In this document: positions 36,179-45,102 of the stretch, in pieces
Position numbering within the stretch: the stretch's first letter is position 1
How the letters are laid out: each line of letters begins with the position of its first letter
NCBI RefSeq assembly: GCF_016907735.1
Contig: NZ_JAFBCP010000001.1
Location: 2,232,001-2,296,000, forward strand
DNA length: 64,000 nt
From: Brevibacterium paucivorans
GTDB lineage: Bacteria; Actinomycetota; Actinomycetes; Actinomycetales; Brevibacteriaceae
Reading direction: 5' to 3'
Made by a program: the position numbers and the translations under genes
The notes under the pieces: generated by a model
Databases searched by the model: none
The model's input: the letters and a program-made list of their open reading frames with translations, nothing else
Told to the model about the DNA's origin: nothing

Positions 36179-37570
36179 CTATGCATACCCGCCAGCCACG
36201 ACAAGGTCGGTAACAAAAGCCTCAACCTGCGACTCAGTCAGCTCATGGACAGTAACGCGGATGTGATGGCTGGCAGTACCACCCTCGGTAAGCCCGAACT
36301 CATCGCCAGGACGCACAGTCCAGCCGTGACGGGCTAAGCGGGCGGCCACCTCGGTGGCGGGAGCCTTCACCGGCACCCACACGCTGATACCGTCGCCAGC
36401 ACGCACAGCGCCAGCCCCAGTAGAGCCAACCCCAACATGAACTCCGCGCTCAGCAAGCGCCCGCGCGAACGCCGCGTTGTTATCCGCATACACGCCGGCG
36501 GCGCGCTCAATGAGCGCCCGCGCGTTGGCATCGGTGAGCTGCGCCAGGGCGATCCGCTGCAACAAGTGACTCACCCACGTGGTGCCCGGGCTCAACCGCA
36601 ACGCCAACCGCGCCGCCGTCTCCCGGTCAGAAGCAACCAGGGCAACACAAATATCGGGCCCAATGAACTTCGACAGCGAACGCACCAGTGCCCAGCGCTG
36701 ATGCTCGGGCCCCACAATCGACTCAAACGGCACCCTCGACAACAACGAGTAATAATCGTCCTCAATCACCAACACATACGGATGATCGGCCAAAACCTCA
36801 CGCAACTGCCGGGCGCGCTCGGCATCAATCGACGCGCCCGTGGGATTCTGCGCACGAGGCGTACACACCACCGCGCGCACGCCTGCCTCAAGCGCGACCC
36901 GCAGCCCCGCAGGCGTCATGCCGCGCTCATCAACCGCAATCGGCACCGTGCGATACCCGCCCAACCGCACCGTCTGCTGACTCGCCAAAAAGCACGGGTC
37001 CTCCAAGCCCACCGCGTCGTCGCGCATGAGCGACTGCGCCAACAACCGCTCAATCGCATCCACCGCACCCGAGGTTACCGACAGCTCAAACGACGCCGGA
37101 GTCCCTGAATCCCCCGAAGCCCCCGGTACATCCGGCGCAAACCAGTCCCGCGCCCACCGCGCAAGCCCCGCGTCGATCACCGGCTCGCCGTACAGCACCG
37201 TGTGCCCAGCCGCGGCGGTGAGCGCCGGGCGTAGATCGGGAATCAGCGCTGGAAGCGGATTGCCACTGGCAAGGTCAACCAGCTGGGCCGAGGTGTCATC
37301 CGCCCCATCCGTCGCGTACCCGTCCTGAGGGCCGGGGGAGAGGTCGGCAACTCGGGTGCCGGCGCGCCCTTGCCCAACCACCAGTCCGGAGGTTGCCAAC
37401 AGTCGGTACGCAGCCACGGTGGTGTTGCGGTTGACGCCTAAATCCCGGGCGAGCGTGCGCACGGGTGGCAACAGGTCGCCGGGGCGCAGGTGCCCGCGGT
37501 CGATGAGGGTGCGGACCGAGTCGGCGATGTCGCTCGCAGATTGCCCAGTTATTTCCACGTGGTGAGTCAC
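36179..37570 (-). CDS. pdxR: PdxR: MocR/GntR-type activator with aminotransferase-like domain
   Basis: Fusion of a GntR winged helix (residues ~10-75, with LLPPVRTLARDLGVNRNTTVAAYRLL) and a fold-type-I aminotransferase domain. The PLP lysine is in RSLSKFIGPD near residue 291. MocR proteins of this kind activate pdxST when PLP is scarce. The gene is divergent from pdxS, with only ~94 bp between, which supports the assignment. It has 463 residues. Confidence 0.9.
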   Translation of the reverse strand: MTHHVEITGQSASDIADSVRTLIDRGHLRPGDLLPPVRTLARDLGVNRNTTVAAYRLLATSGLVVGQGRAGTRVADLSPGPQDGYATDGADDTSAQLVDLASGNPLPALIPDLRPALTAAAGHTVLYGEPVIDAGLARWARDWFAPDVPGASGDSGTPASFELSVTSGAVDAIERLLAQSLMRDDAVGLEDPCFLASQQTVRLGGYRTVPIAVDERGMTPAGLRVALEAGVRAVVCTPRAQNPTGASIDAERARQLREVLADHPYVLVIEDDYYSLLSRVPFESIVGPEHQRWALVRSLSKFIGPDICVALVASDRETAARLALRLSPGTTWVSHLLQRIALAQLTDANARALIERAAGVYADNNAAFARALAERGVHVGVGSTGAGAVRAGDGISVWVPVKAPATEVAARLARHGWTVRPGDEFGLTEGGTASHHIRVTVHELTESQVEAFVTDLVVAGGYA

Positions 37571-37577
37571 AAGCCCC

Positions 37578-37617
37578 AGTCTAGGCTGTGACGTGGTACA
37601 TTCTTTTGGCCTAGACC
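37578..37617. promoter_or_regulatory. Candidate PdxR operator between pdxR and pdxS
   Basis: AGTCTAGGC (37578-37586) and GCCTAGACC (37609-37617) are inverted copies with centres 31 bp apart, close to three helical turns. The second lies inside TTTTGG-CCTAGA-CCAAAA (37604-37621). On the minus strand it reads TTTTGGTCTA, similar to the AAAGTGG(T)CTA motif I recall for C. glutamicum PdxR. Inference from pattern and context. Confidence 0.5.
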
Positions 37618-37664
37618 AAAACTAAAAGCGCTGGTACAGGCACGTACAGACAAAGGAGCCCAAC

Positions 37665-38576
37665 ATGACGAACTCGAGTGACACCTCGAATGAAAACCAC
37701 CACGGCACCGGCCGCGTGAAGCGCGGACTCGCCGACATGCTCAAGGGTGGCGTCATCATGGACGTGGTGACGCCGGACCAGGCGAAGATCGCAGAGGACG
37801 CCGGTGCAGTCGCGGTCATGGCCTTGGAACGCGTGCCCGCCGACATCCGCGCCCAGGGCGGCGTGGCCCGCATGAGCGACCCGGACCTCATCGACGGCAT
37901 CATCAACGCGGTGTCGATCCCGGTGATGGCTAAGGCGCGCATCGGCCACTTCGTGGAAGCGCAGGTGCTGCAGGAGCTGGGCGTGGACTACATCGACGAG
38001 TCCGAGGTCCTCTCACCTGCCGACTACGTCAACCACATCGACAAGCAGAAGTTCGACGTGCCATTCGTGTGCGGCGCCACCAACCTGGGTGAGGCACTCC
38101 GCCGCATCACGGAAGGCGCCGCCATGATCCGCTCCAAGGGTGAAGCCGGAACCGGTGACGTCTCGGAAGCAACCAAGCACATCCGCACCATCACCGCTGA
38201 AATCAACCGCCTGCGCGCCCTGACCCCAGACGAACTCTATGTCGCCGCAAAGGAACTCCAGGCCCCATACGACCTGGTCGCAGAAGTCGCCCGCACCGGC
38301 CAGCTCCCCGTTGTCCTCTTCACCGCCGGAGGAGTCGCCACCCCCGCCGACGTCGCCATGATGATGCAGCTGGGCGCCGACGGCGTGTTCGTGGGCTCGG
38401 GCATCTTCAAGTCCGGCGATCCGGCCAAACGCGCACAGGCGATCGTCAAAGCCACCGCGTTCTACGACGACCCGGCCGTCATCGCGGACGTGTCCCGTGG
38501 ACTGGGCGAAGCCATGGTGGGCATCAACGTCGCTGACCTCCCAGCACCGCACCGCCTCGCCGAGCGTGGCTGGTGA
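37665..38576 (+). CDS. pdxS: Pyridoxal 5'-phosphate synthase subunit PdxS
   Basis: TIM-barrel synthase of the DXP-independent pathway. With ammonia from PdxT it makes PLP from ribose 5-phosphate and glyceraldehyde 3-phosphate. Catalytic segments are visible: [29 protein letters not shown] (first lysine near residue 36), [14 protein letters not shown] (second lysine just before), and the phosphate site [14 protein letters not shown]. It has 303 residues with AAAGGAG upstream. The stop overlaps pdxT by 4 bp. Confidence 0.97.
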   Translation: MTNSSDTSNENHHGTGRVKRGLADMLKGGVIMDVVTPDQAKIAEDAGAVAVMALERVPADIRAQGGVARMSDPDLIDGIINAVSIPVMAKARIGHFVEAQVLQELGVDYIDESEVLSPADYVNHIDKQKFDVPFVCGATNLGEALRRITEGAAMIRSKGEAGTGDVSEATKHIRTITAEINRLRALTPDELYVAAKELQAPYDLVAEVARTGQLPVVLFTAGGVATPADVAMMMQLGADGVFVGSGIFKSGDPAKRAQAIVKATAFYDDPAVIADVSRGLGEAMVGINVADLPAPHRLAERGW

Positions 38577-39172
38577 ACGCGCCCGTTCGCGTAGGTATCC
38601 TGGCGCTCCAGGGTGGCGTGCGAGAACATGCAAACACGTGTGAATCCCTGGGCGCTCAGGTCACTCTAGTGCGCCGCCCACGTGAACTCGCGCAGGTCGA
38701 GGCGCTGGTGCTTCCGGGCGGTGAGTCGAGCATGATCGACAAACTGTCGCGTGCGTTTGACCTGCAGAAACCCATCCAAGCAGCGATCGCGGCCGGCCTT
38801 CCCGTCTACGGCACGTGCGCGGGCCTGATCTTGCTTGCGGACCGGATCTGTGACGGCATCGAAGGGCAACAGACCTTCGGCGGTCTTGACGTGACGGTTC
38901 GGCGCAACGCGTTCGGCTCCCAAATCGACTCGTTCGAGTCGGACCTGCACGCCCCTGACCTGGGGGAGGAACCGGTGCGCGCCGTGTTCATCCGTGCGCC
39001 TATTGTCGCCGAGGTGGGCCCCGCGGCCCGCTCGCTGGCCACCCTCCCGGGAGGCGAGGTGGTCGCGGTCGAGCAGGGCAACCTTCTGGGGACGTCTTTC
39101 CACCCGGAGCTCATCGGCGAGACGCGCTTCCACGCGCGACTCATGGATAAGGCTCGCGCGCGGAGGGGCTAG
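38573..39172 (+). CDS. pdxT: Pyridoxal 5'-phosphate synthase glutaminase subunit PdxT
   Basis: Class I glutaminase that feeds ammonia to Pdx[10 protein letters not shown] carries the oxyanion motif, GTCAGLI the catalytic cysteine (about residue 83), and SFHPEL the His/Glu pair. It has 199 residues. The GTG overlaps the pdxS stop (GTGA). It converges with the DUF819 gene with a 4-bp overlap of stops. Confidence 0.96.
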   Translation: MNAPVRVGILALQGGVREHANTCESLGAQVTLVRRPRELAQVEALVLPGGESSMIDKLSRAFDLQKPIQAAIAAGLPVYGTCAGLILLADRICDGIEGQQTFGGLDVTVRRNAFGSQIDSFESDLHAPDLGEEPVRAVFIRAPIVAEVGPAARSLATLPGGEVVAVEQGNLLGTSFHPELIGETRFHARLMDKARARRG

Positions 39173-40380
39173 CTCAACATACTGAGTATCTGCCCGGTAG
39201 CCAGCCCGAAGAACGTACCCGCAAACGCGCCAATGAGCGCATACAGTACACCCACGGGTACCAGCTGCTGGCTGTACGCGCTGGCTACCACGGGCGCAGA
39301 TGCCACACCACCAATGTTGGCGGTAGAGGCGACGGCCAGGCTGAACAGTTCTGTGCGGGTGAGCTTGGCGTACAGCACCATGAGCAACAGGTGAATGGTA
39401 ACCACCACGAACCCGGCCAGCAGGTACAGCGGCGCTTCGACCAGGGAGCTGAAGTCTGACCCCGCCGCGATAATCCCGATGATGATGTACAGCATGATGT
39501 GGGACACCTCGGAGGCGCCGGGCATCTTGCCAAACCGCGTGGACCCGATGATCAGCCCCAACACGCTCACGATCAGAATGGTCCACGTGGTGGAGGTGAC
39601 GACCACGCCAATCTCTGGCAGCTGGTTACCCACCCACGTGGCCGCCGTTGACGCGAACAGCCCCAACGCAATGACCCGGAAGAGCGCCACCAGGTCTAGG
39701 GTCTCACCGCTGCCGTTGGTGCCACCGCCCTTGTTTTTGCCGCCTACCCCCGCCGAGGTGTCACCCGAGTTCGCGACCGCGGCGGCTTGGGTCTCGAGGT
39801 AGGAAGTGTCGGCCTTAACCCATGCGTTGAAGCGCTGGGCGATTCCCGTTCCGGAAAACATCAGCAGTAGCCACAGCGAGTACACGATGGTGTCCACGAT
39901 GAGCACGTGCCCAAACAGGGATTCGGGCGCCTGAAGGATTTCCTGGACGGCCACCATGTTCGCCGAACCACCGGTCCACGAACCTGCCAGCGCCGCGAAC
40001 CCTTTCCACGCCTCGGAATCCACAAGACCTCGGAACAAAAGGAACGCAACCACAAACCCGGCGAAAATCGACACGACCGCAGCCGCGTACGTGAGCATGA
40101 GCTTAGGCCCCAGTTTGATGATCTGACGCACGTCGCATTGGAACAGCAACAACATGATCATCGCCGGTAGTAGCGCGTCCTTGACCCCAGAGCCCACGGT
40201 GTCGATCGAGTCGGTCTGCCCAAACACGCCCAGCGTGTTCAACGTGGCCGCGATCAGGTACAGGAACACGAACCCGGGCACGTACTTGAACACCGCCATA
40301 CCCCGACGTTTCTCCAAGTACACCAGGATCGCTGCGATGCCTATCAGGGTGGCCAGGAAGAAGAAACCGTCGGTGATCAT
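39169..40380 (-). CDS. DUF819 family integral membrane protein
   Basis: 403-residue polytopic membrane protein (about ten helices) of the DUF819/YjcL family, function unknown. Recognisable segments are KYVPGFVFLYLIAATLNTLGVF, FAALAGSWTGGSANMVAVQEIL, and the C-terminal TANIGGVASAPVVASAYSQQLVPVGVLYALIGAFAG, which resembles a transporter-like repeat. A hydrophilic loop at about 205-235 separates two halves. Monocistronic by position. Confidence 0.82.
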   Translation of the reverse strand: MITDGFFFLATLIGIAAILVYLEKRRGMAVFKYVPGFVFLYLIAATLNTLGVFGQTDSIDTVGSGVKDALLPAMIMLLLFQCDVRQIIKLGPKLMLTYAAAVVSIFAGFVVAFLLFRGLVDSEAWKGFAALAGSWTGGSANMVAVQEILQAPESLFGHVLIVDTIVYSLWLLLMFSGTGIAQRFNAWVKADTSYLETQAAAVANSGDTSAGVGGKNKGGGTNGSGETLDLVALFRVIALGLFASTAATWVGNQLPEIGVVVTSTTWTILIVSVLGLIIGSTRFGKMPGASEVSHIMLYIIIGIIAAGSDFSSLVEAPLYLLAGFVVVTIHLLLMVLYAKLTRTELFSLAVASTANIGGVASAPVVASAYSQQLVPVGVLYALIGAFAGTFFGLATGQILSMLS

Positions 40381-40530
40381 GGCTGCTCGTCTGCTCCTCC
40401 GTTGTCGAGGTGGGTACTTACCGGGTTACGCGCACCTCGGCACCAATGCGCGACAGGTGACGCGTATCACAACCGTACAACATGTGTGGTGGTGGGCTCG
40501 GGATTTACTGAGCCCCAAGCGCACAAGCCC

Positions 40531-41172
40531 CTATGCTTTCTTCCGCTCCACCAGCTTGCGCTGTTCCAGACGCAGAGTGACGTCGGCGGCGCGAGCCAGC
40601 TGCCGCGAGTGGGTCACCACGATCACGCACTTGTTCTGTTCGTGGGCGGCGTCGCGCAGGATCTCGATGACACCCTGGGCGGTGTCCTCGTCCAGGTTGC
40701 CCGTGGGCTCGTCAGCCAGGATCACGGGTGCTGACGACACCAATGCGCGCCCAATCGCCACGCGCTGCTGTTGCCCACCGGACAGGGCCAACACGTTGCG
40801 CTTGGCCGCCGCCTCGTCGATTCCCAACCGTGTAAGGTCCTCAACGCTGGCCTTGGGGTTGACCAGACGCAGGTTCTCCAACGGCGTGAGGTAGTCGATC
40901 AGGTTGTAGTTCTGGAAGACCAACGCGATCTGGTCCCTGCGGTGGCGCGTGTAACCGGTGGTGGCGAGGTCCTTCCCGTCGAACAGAACCGCGCCTTGCG
41001 TTGGTGCGTCGAGCCCGGCCAGCAGGCTCAACATGGTGGTCTTACCCGCGCCTGACGAGCCCACAATCGCGTAAAACGTGCCCACCTCGAAGTCATAACT
41101 GACATTGCTGAGCACCCGCTTGGCGGCACTGGCGTAGGTGAAGTTGACGTGGTCGAGTTGCATGATGGTCAT
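40531..41172 (-). CDS. ABC transporter ATP-binding protein (MacB/LolD type)
   Basis: 213-residue ATPase. Walker A is GSSGAGKTTML, the Q loop is in FQNYNLIDYLTPLEN, the signature is LSGGQQQR, and Walker B is VILADEPTGNLD. The DEPTGNLDE form and the FtsX-type partners place it in the type VII (mechanotransmission) exporters. It is third gene of the operon permease-permease-ATPase, starting 8 bp after the second permease. Confidence 0.92.
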   Translation of the reverse strand: MTIMQLDHVNFTYASAAKRVLSNVSYDFEVGTFYAIVGSSGAGKTTMLSLLAGLDAPTQGAVLFDGKDLATTGYTRHRRDQIALVFQNYNLIDYLTPLENLRLVNPKASVEDLTRLGIDEAAAKRNVLALSGGQQQRVAIGRALVSSAPVILADEPTGNLDEDTAQGVIEILRDAAHEQNKCVIVVTHSRQLARAADVTLRLEQRKLVERKKA

Positions 41173-41180
41173 GATGTTTC

Positions 41181-42416
41181 CTAACTGAGTTTTGCAAGAA
41201 TTCGTTTGGGGCGTTGCGTGATGAGCGGCAGCACGCCCACGGATACGCCCATGAGCACGAGGACGAACCCCAACGCCACCGCCGCAACAACGTCTCCGGC
41301 GCTGGTGGTCAGTTGCAGGGAAGAAAGCGTCTCCCCGCCAACCTGGGTAAACACCGCCCGCCCGAGGTGGTTCGACAGCACCGTGCCCGCCCCAGCTGCG
41401 ATGAGGGTTGCGACGGCGGCGAAGATACTGGACTCGATCGCGAACTGGGCAAGCACATTGCCCTTACTCTTCCCCAGGGACAGGAGGATGCCGATTTCGT
41501 GGAAGCGACCTCGGGCCCAGAACGTGCTCACCAACGTGAGCACACCCGCGCCTGCCACACACAAGGTGAGCAACAGGATGGTCAGCAGCCGGTCAACCCC
41601 CGCGATCGCCTGCAGAACGGGCGCGAACTGCGCGGAGTTGTCCTCCAGGGTGAGGTCGGGGGCCGTGCGCTTAGCGGCGTCGAGTGCGCTGGTGAGTTGT
41701 TGCGCGTTGTGTGTGAAGTATCGGCCGGTGGTCAGTGGCGCGCCCAGTTTCTGAGCTGACGCCAGGTCCACGAAAACCTGGTTCTGCGACGCCCCGGAAG
41801 GCAGGCCGGTAGGGTTCTCGGTTTTGCCGTCGAAGATGCCCGCCACGGTGACGGTCACGCTGGAACCGTCTCGGGTGAGCGTGAAGGTGTCGCCGGGCCC
41901 GAGGTGGTTGTGGCTGGCGAACTCCCGGTGGATGAGCGCCTGCGTTGTGCCCGTGCCCACGTGCGTGCCCTCGGTAAGTTGGTACAGCTTGCCTTGGAAC
42001 GCCGGGTTGAGTTCGGAGTTGTGAGCGCCGGTGACGCTGACGTCGCCTGCGAACTTCGGATCCAACTGGACGCCACTGGTGCCAGCCACCGGCGTGGCGT
42101 CCTTAGGGCGCGCCAGGGTGGACGCTTCCAGACTGTGCTTTGCCACCTCGGGCAGGGAAGCCAACCGGTCAGCCAGGGAAGGGTCAATGCCAGAGCTGGG
42201 GCTGTCACTGGGGTCACCGTTGTGGTTGGGGTTGGTCGCAGTGAAGCCCGCACCCACGTTGGTGTTGATGGCGTGCTTGACGTGGGCCATGGTGGAGCGC
42301 ACACCGGACTGGGCGACGAGCGCGGTGAACACCACGGTCATGATGAGGATCATGAGGAGGCTGCGGCGCGGTTTGCGGGTAACGCAGCGGATTGCTCGGG
42401 ACCAGGGGTGGGTCAT
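41181..42416 (-). CDS. FtsX-like ABC transporter permease
   Basis: 411 residues. One N-terminal helix (about 17-37), a large extracytoplasmic domain (about 40-270), and three C-terminal helices with the FtsX-domain segment ARGRFHEIGILLSLGKSKGNVLAQF. This is the MacB-like topology of exporters that act on periplasmic or envelope substrates. Its ATG overlaps the stop of the upstream permease (ATGA). It pairs with the second permease as a likely heterodimer. Confidence 0.88.
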   Translation of the reverse strand: MTHPWSRAIRCVTRKPRRSLLMILIMTVVFTALVAQSGVRSTMAHVKHAINTNVGAGFTATNPNHNGDPSDSPSSGIDPSLADRLASLPEVAKHSLEASTLARPKDATPVAGTSGVQLDPKFAGDVSVTGAHNSELNPAFQGKLYQLTEGTHVGTGTTQALIHREFASHNHLGPGDTFTLTRDGSSVTVTVAGIFDGKTENPTGLPSGASQNQVFVDLASAQKLGAPLTTGRYFTHNAQQLTSALDAAKRTAPDLTLEDNSAQFAPVLQAIAGVDRLLTILLLTLCVAGAGVLTLVSTFWARGRFHEIGILLSLGKSKGNVLAQFAIESSIFAAVATLIAAGAGTVLSNHLGRAVFTQVGGETLSSLQLTTSAGDVVAAVALGFVLVLMGVSVGVLPLITQRPKRILAKLS

Positions 42417-43780
42417 GCCGCGTCCACGAGGATCGCGCGGGGGCTCTTACGCAACATGGGCACCGCTGTGATGGCGACGACCACGGCGATCACAGCCACG
42501 CAGATGATGGACGCCTGAATGGCCGAGGTGGGGGAGAGCCCCACGGTGAGGTTGTCCAGGGTTTGGGCGGACGCGGAGGACTCCAGGTCGGAGCCGAACT
42601 GACCGGCCTGCGCCATTTCCTGGGCCGCGGACTTGTTGACGCTGGCCAGGGTGGTGTCGCCCATCCACTGTGCGAAACGGCTGGCGGCGAAGTACGCGCA
42701 GATGAAGGCGGGTACGGCGATGAGGATGAGTTCGGCGAGGTATTGGGCGGCGATGCTGGCCTTGGTGACGCCTATAGACAGCAGAGTGCCGGTTTCTTTT
42801 TTGCGTTCGTTCAGCCACAGAAACAGGACGAGTGCGACGATCGCGGCGGCGAAAATGGTGGCGCCCACGGTGGTGTTGCGCATGATGCTCTTGATGCCGT
42901 CGACGGCGCCGGTGATGCCAGACAGGTACTGGGTGGACGGGGAGATCTGGTAGTTCTGCCAGTCGATGCGTTTGGCCTTAGCGGCCCTGGTGACGTCGTC
43001 GAAGTTGGTGTCTTTGGCTACGAAGAAGTTGGCGTCTTGGTAGATCTCGGTGTCAGGGGTGAACTGGTAGAGCTCGCGGGTGGTGTCCAGGTCAGTGAAC
43101 ACGGTGTTGGCGAAAAGTTCGTTGCGCATGGCCGCCGGTTTGGTGTTTTTGCCTGACACCAGGCCTACGATCTGGGTTTTGACTTCTTTGGTGGACTGGC
43201 GTTGGTTGTCGACGTCGTACTTGTTGCCCTTAAGCGTGAGGGTGTCGCCTACCTTGAGGTTGTTGGCTTTGGCGAGGTCTTCGTGAATGACGGCTTTGTG
43301 GGTGTCGTCGGGGGTGAGGTGGCGGCCCTGGGTGAGTTTGAGGGAGCCGCTGCGGAAATTGTTGTCGATCTCGCTATTGTTGACGCCCCACACGTTGACA
43401 GCGTTGCCGAACTGTTTTTCGCGCTGTTCGTCATAGTCGTCGTGGTCGAGTTTCTGGACCTTGGCGTTGACCAGGTCAGCGGTGACGTTTTGCCGGGCGA
43501 CGTGGGATTCCACGCCGTCCAGTTTTGAGAGCGTGTCAATGTCCGCAGCCTTGACGGTGCCGGCACCTCGGGGTGTGCCGAGGTTGTTCTGAGGGTTGTT
43601 CTCAAGGACGAACCCGCGGCCGGTTTTCGCGTCGATCTCCTCTGACACTTGGTCAGCCGAGCGGGTGACAGCGCTGGCCGCCATGACCACTGTGGCCATG
43701 ATGATGAGGACAACAAAAATGATGAGTGTTTTGACTGGCTTTCGGACACAGTAGCGCCTGGCTCTTCCTAGAAACGTCAA
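42413..43780 (-). CDS. FtsX-like ABC transporter permease
   Basis: First gene of the exporter operon; 455 residues with the same layout as its partner: helix at about 15-37, ectodomain, then three helices with LNERKKETGTLLSIGVTKASIAAQY. I start at TTG (complement of 43778-43780), which has AAAGG 6 nt upstream and begins MTFLGRARRYC just before the membrane helix. The frame stays open upstream to 44002, but that stretch covers a repeated element and shows no coding character. The substrate is unknown; antimicrobial-peptide or macrolide export is typical of the class. Confidence 0.85.
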   Translation of the reverse strand: MTFLGRARRYCVRKPVKTLIIFVVLIIMATVVMAASAVTRSADQVSEEIDAKTGRGFVLENNPQNNLGTPRGAGTVKAADIDTLSKLDGVESHVARQNVTADLVNAKVQKLDHDDYDEQREKQFGNAVNVWGVNNSEIDNNFRSGSLKLTQGRHLTPDDTHKAVIHEDLAKANNLKVGDTLTLKGNKYDVDNQRQSTKEVKTQIVGLVSGKNTKPAAMRNELFANTVFTDLDTTRELYQFTPDTEIYQDANFFVAKDTNFDDVTRAAKAKRIDWQNYQISPSTQYLSGITGAVDGIKSIMRNTTVGATIFAAAIVALVLFLWLNERKKETGTLLSIGVTKASIAAQYLAELILIAVPAFICAYFAASRFAQWMGDTTLASVNKSAAQEMAQAGQFGSDLESSASAQTLDNLTVGLSPTSAIQASIICVAVIAVVVAITAVPMLRKSPRAILVDAA

Positions 43781-43845
43781 AGTTTCCCTTTCACGGTAAA
43801 AACGGTTGGCGCGCCCAGAGTTGTTATCGCGGTGGTGCCAACGGT

Positions 43846-43951
43846 GGCAGGGCTTGCGGTTCGCAAAACGGTGCGCGCCGAAAAGGTTCTGAGAAAACGT
43901 ACTATTCGATTCTGAACCGATTCTGGTAGCCGTCTGCGCCGAACCTGTGGG
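43846..43951 (+). repeat. Direct repeat copy A (~106 bp)
   Basis: About 80 percent identical by eye to copy B at 44275-44379, with one single-base indel. Shared blocks include GGCAGGG, GCGCGCCGAAAA, CTATTCG-type, and the invariant CTGGTAGCCGTCTGCGCCGA. A small gene follows 22 bp downstream on the same strand. Confidence 0.8.
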
Positions 43952-43973
43952 AGGGTAAGCACCCAGAACAATC

Positions 43974-44235
43974 GTGGCCTTCAACGAGATCATCGGATGC
44001 ACAATCGATGACCCAAAGGTCTCGCAGATTGCAAGCGATGTCGGGGTCGCTTATTGACGGCTTTGTGGCACCGGACATCACCCCAGAACGAGCCGATGCC
44101 ATCTTCGAGGAACCTGAAGCTATCGGTTGTGGTAGTACTACGTGGCGACGCTACGAGATCGGCGACCACTTCATCCACTTCGATTTTCGTGAAGAGGCCC
44201 TGCACATGATCACCCTCCTCCTGGAAATCCCCTAA
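43974..44235 (+). pseudogene. Small unknown gene, apparently frameshifted
   Basis: Two adjoining frames look like parts of one protein. The first, from GTG 43974, encodes VAFNEIIGCTIDDPKVSQIASDVG and stops soon after. The second, one frame later, runs from about 44046 to TAA 44233-44235 and encodes a well-formed C-terminus with IDGFVAPDITPERADAIFEEP and WRRYEIGDHFIHFDF. An intact reading of the second frame alone (ATG 44008, 75 residues) has an implausible basic start (MTQRSRRLQ). I therefore favour a frameshift near 44035-44046, real or from sequencing. No family recognised; size and acidity resemble immunity-type proteins. Confidence 0.45.
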
Positions 44236-44274
44236 GCCCAGAAAAACTAGGCACACGCCGCACCTGTTTCGACT

Positions 44275-44379
44275 GGCAGGGTTTGAAGTTCGCAAGATGA
44301 TGCGCGCCGAAAAATCCAGAGAAAATTTATTATTCGAATCTGAATCGAGTCTGGTAGCCGTCTGCGCCGATCTTGTGGG
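44275..44379 (+). repeat. Direct repeat copy B (~105 bp)
   Basis: Second copy of the element at 43846-43951, same orientation. In this copy an uninterrupted frame reads through the whole repeat (MMRAEKSRENLLFESES then LVAVCADLV) and ends at TGA 44398. The corresponding frame in copy A is conserved but broken by the indel. It lies about 100 bp before the next small gene. Confidence 0.8.
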
Positions 44380-44480
44380 GTTGAAGGTGAGTGCGTGAGT
44401 GGGGTGTGATTGCCGGGAGAAAAACTGTGTCAGTGCCTCCGTCTACGTTGTAAATAACTACCAGAAACGGAGGAATAGCG

Positions 44481-44999
44481 ATGAGTTACACAATCATTGA
44501 CAGCACGGATACAGAACTCCCGGTCAAGCGTAACGGCGAGCCTTATCTGCACGCTATCGACATGACGGGGGAAACAATGCTCGCTGACACGCTGGGCGAG
44601 TGCATTGGATTCTTTATTCAGAATTACGACAAAATAGCTTTCACAGATGAGGGAGACGACGAGGCTCTTTTTGCGCGGGCAGATGCAGCGGTCCACTATG
44701 CGAATGTTACGCAGCAGGCGTTCATCGAACACGTAAGTATACCAGATGGCCTCACCGAAAGTGAACGTTTGGCTATCGTGTCAGATCGGTCTGTGCCGGT
44801 AGAGGTAGCAGGCAGCTGGGATCACGACATTCCACTTGTTCTTGTATCAACAGACTACGCGCCATATACCAACCTAGAGGCTCCCACCGGGGACGTCATG
44901 TTCATCAACCCACACACTGAGCTTAGTTTGCTTATATCCGGCTCAGAAATAGGACTGTGGAAATTCTATACACGCGCAAAGGGCTTAACTAGGTCCTAA
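44481..44999 (+). CDS. Hypothetical acidic protein, 172 residues
   Basis: I do not recognise it. It is acidic and soluble, with no signal peptide or membrane helix. ATG 44481 has a strong GGAGGAA site. The second half contains DIPLVLVSTDYAPYTNLEAP and NPHTELSLLISGSEIGLW, a beta-rich pattern. It follows repeat copy B as the frameshifted gene follows copy A, which raises the idea of an orphan immunity protein (inference only). Confidence 0.6.
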   Translation: MSYTIIDSTDTELPVKRNGEPYLHAIDMTGETMLADTLGECIGFFIQNYDKIAFTDEGDDEALFARADAAVHYANVTQQAFIEHVSIPDGLTESERLAIVSDRSVPVEVAGSWDHDIPLVLVSTDYAPYTNLEAPTGDVMFINPHTELSLLISGSEIGLWKFYTRAKGLTRS

Positions 45000-45102
45000 T
45001 CATCGGAGGTCCTCAATCGAATTCGCACTTTAACGGGCGGACGAGTCGCGCCTTTACTACTAGAAACGAATAGTATGTTCTCAGGTTCTAAATGGAGCAC
45101 AA

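Noticed and set aside
42413-44002. Longer N-terminus (74 extra residues) for the first FtsX-type permease
   Set aside because: The extra stretch crosses direct repeat copy A and lacks coding character; a TTG with good ribosome-binding site at 43780 precedes the membrane helix directly.
44275-44400. CRISPR-like repeat array at the 43.8-44.4 kb repeats
   Set aside because: Only two copies, ~106 bp long and ~80 percent identical, 320 bp apart, with a gene between; no cas genes in the window.
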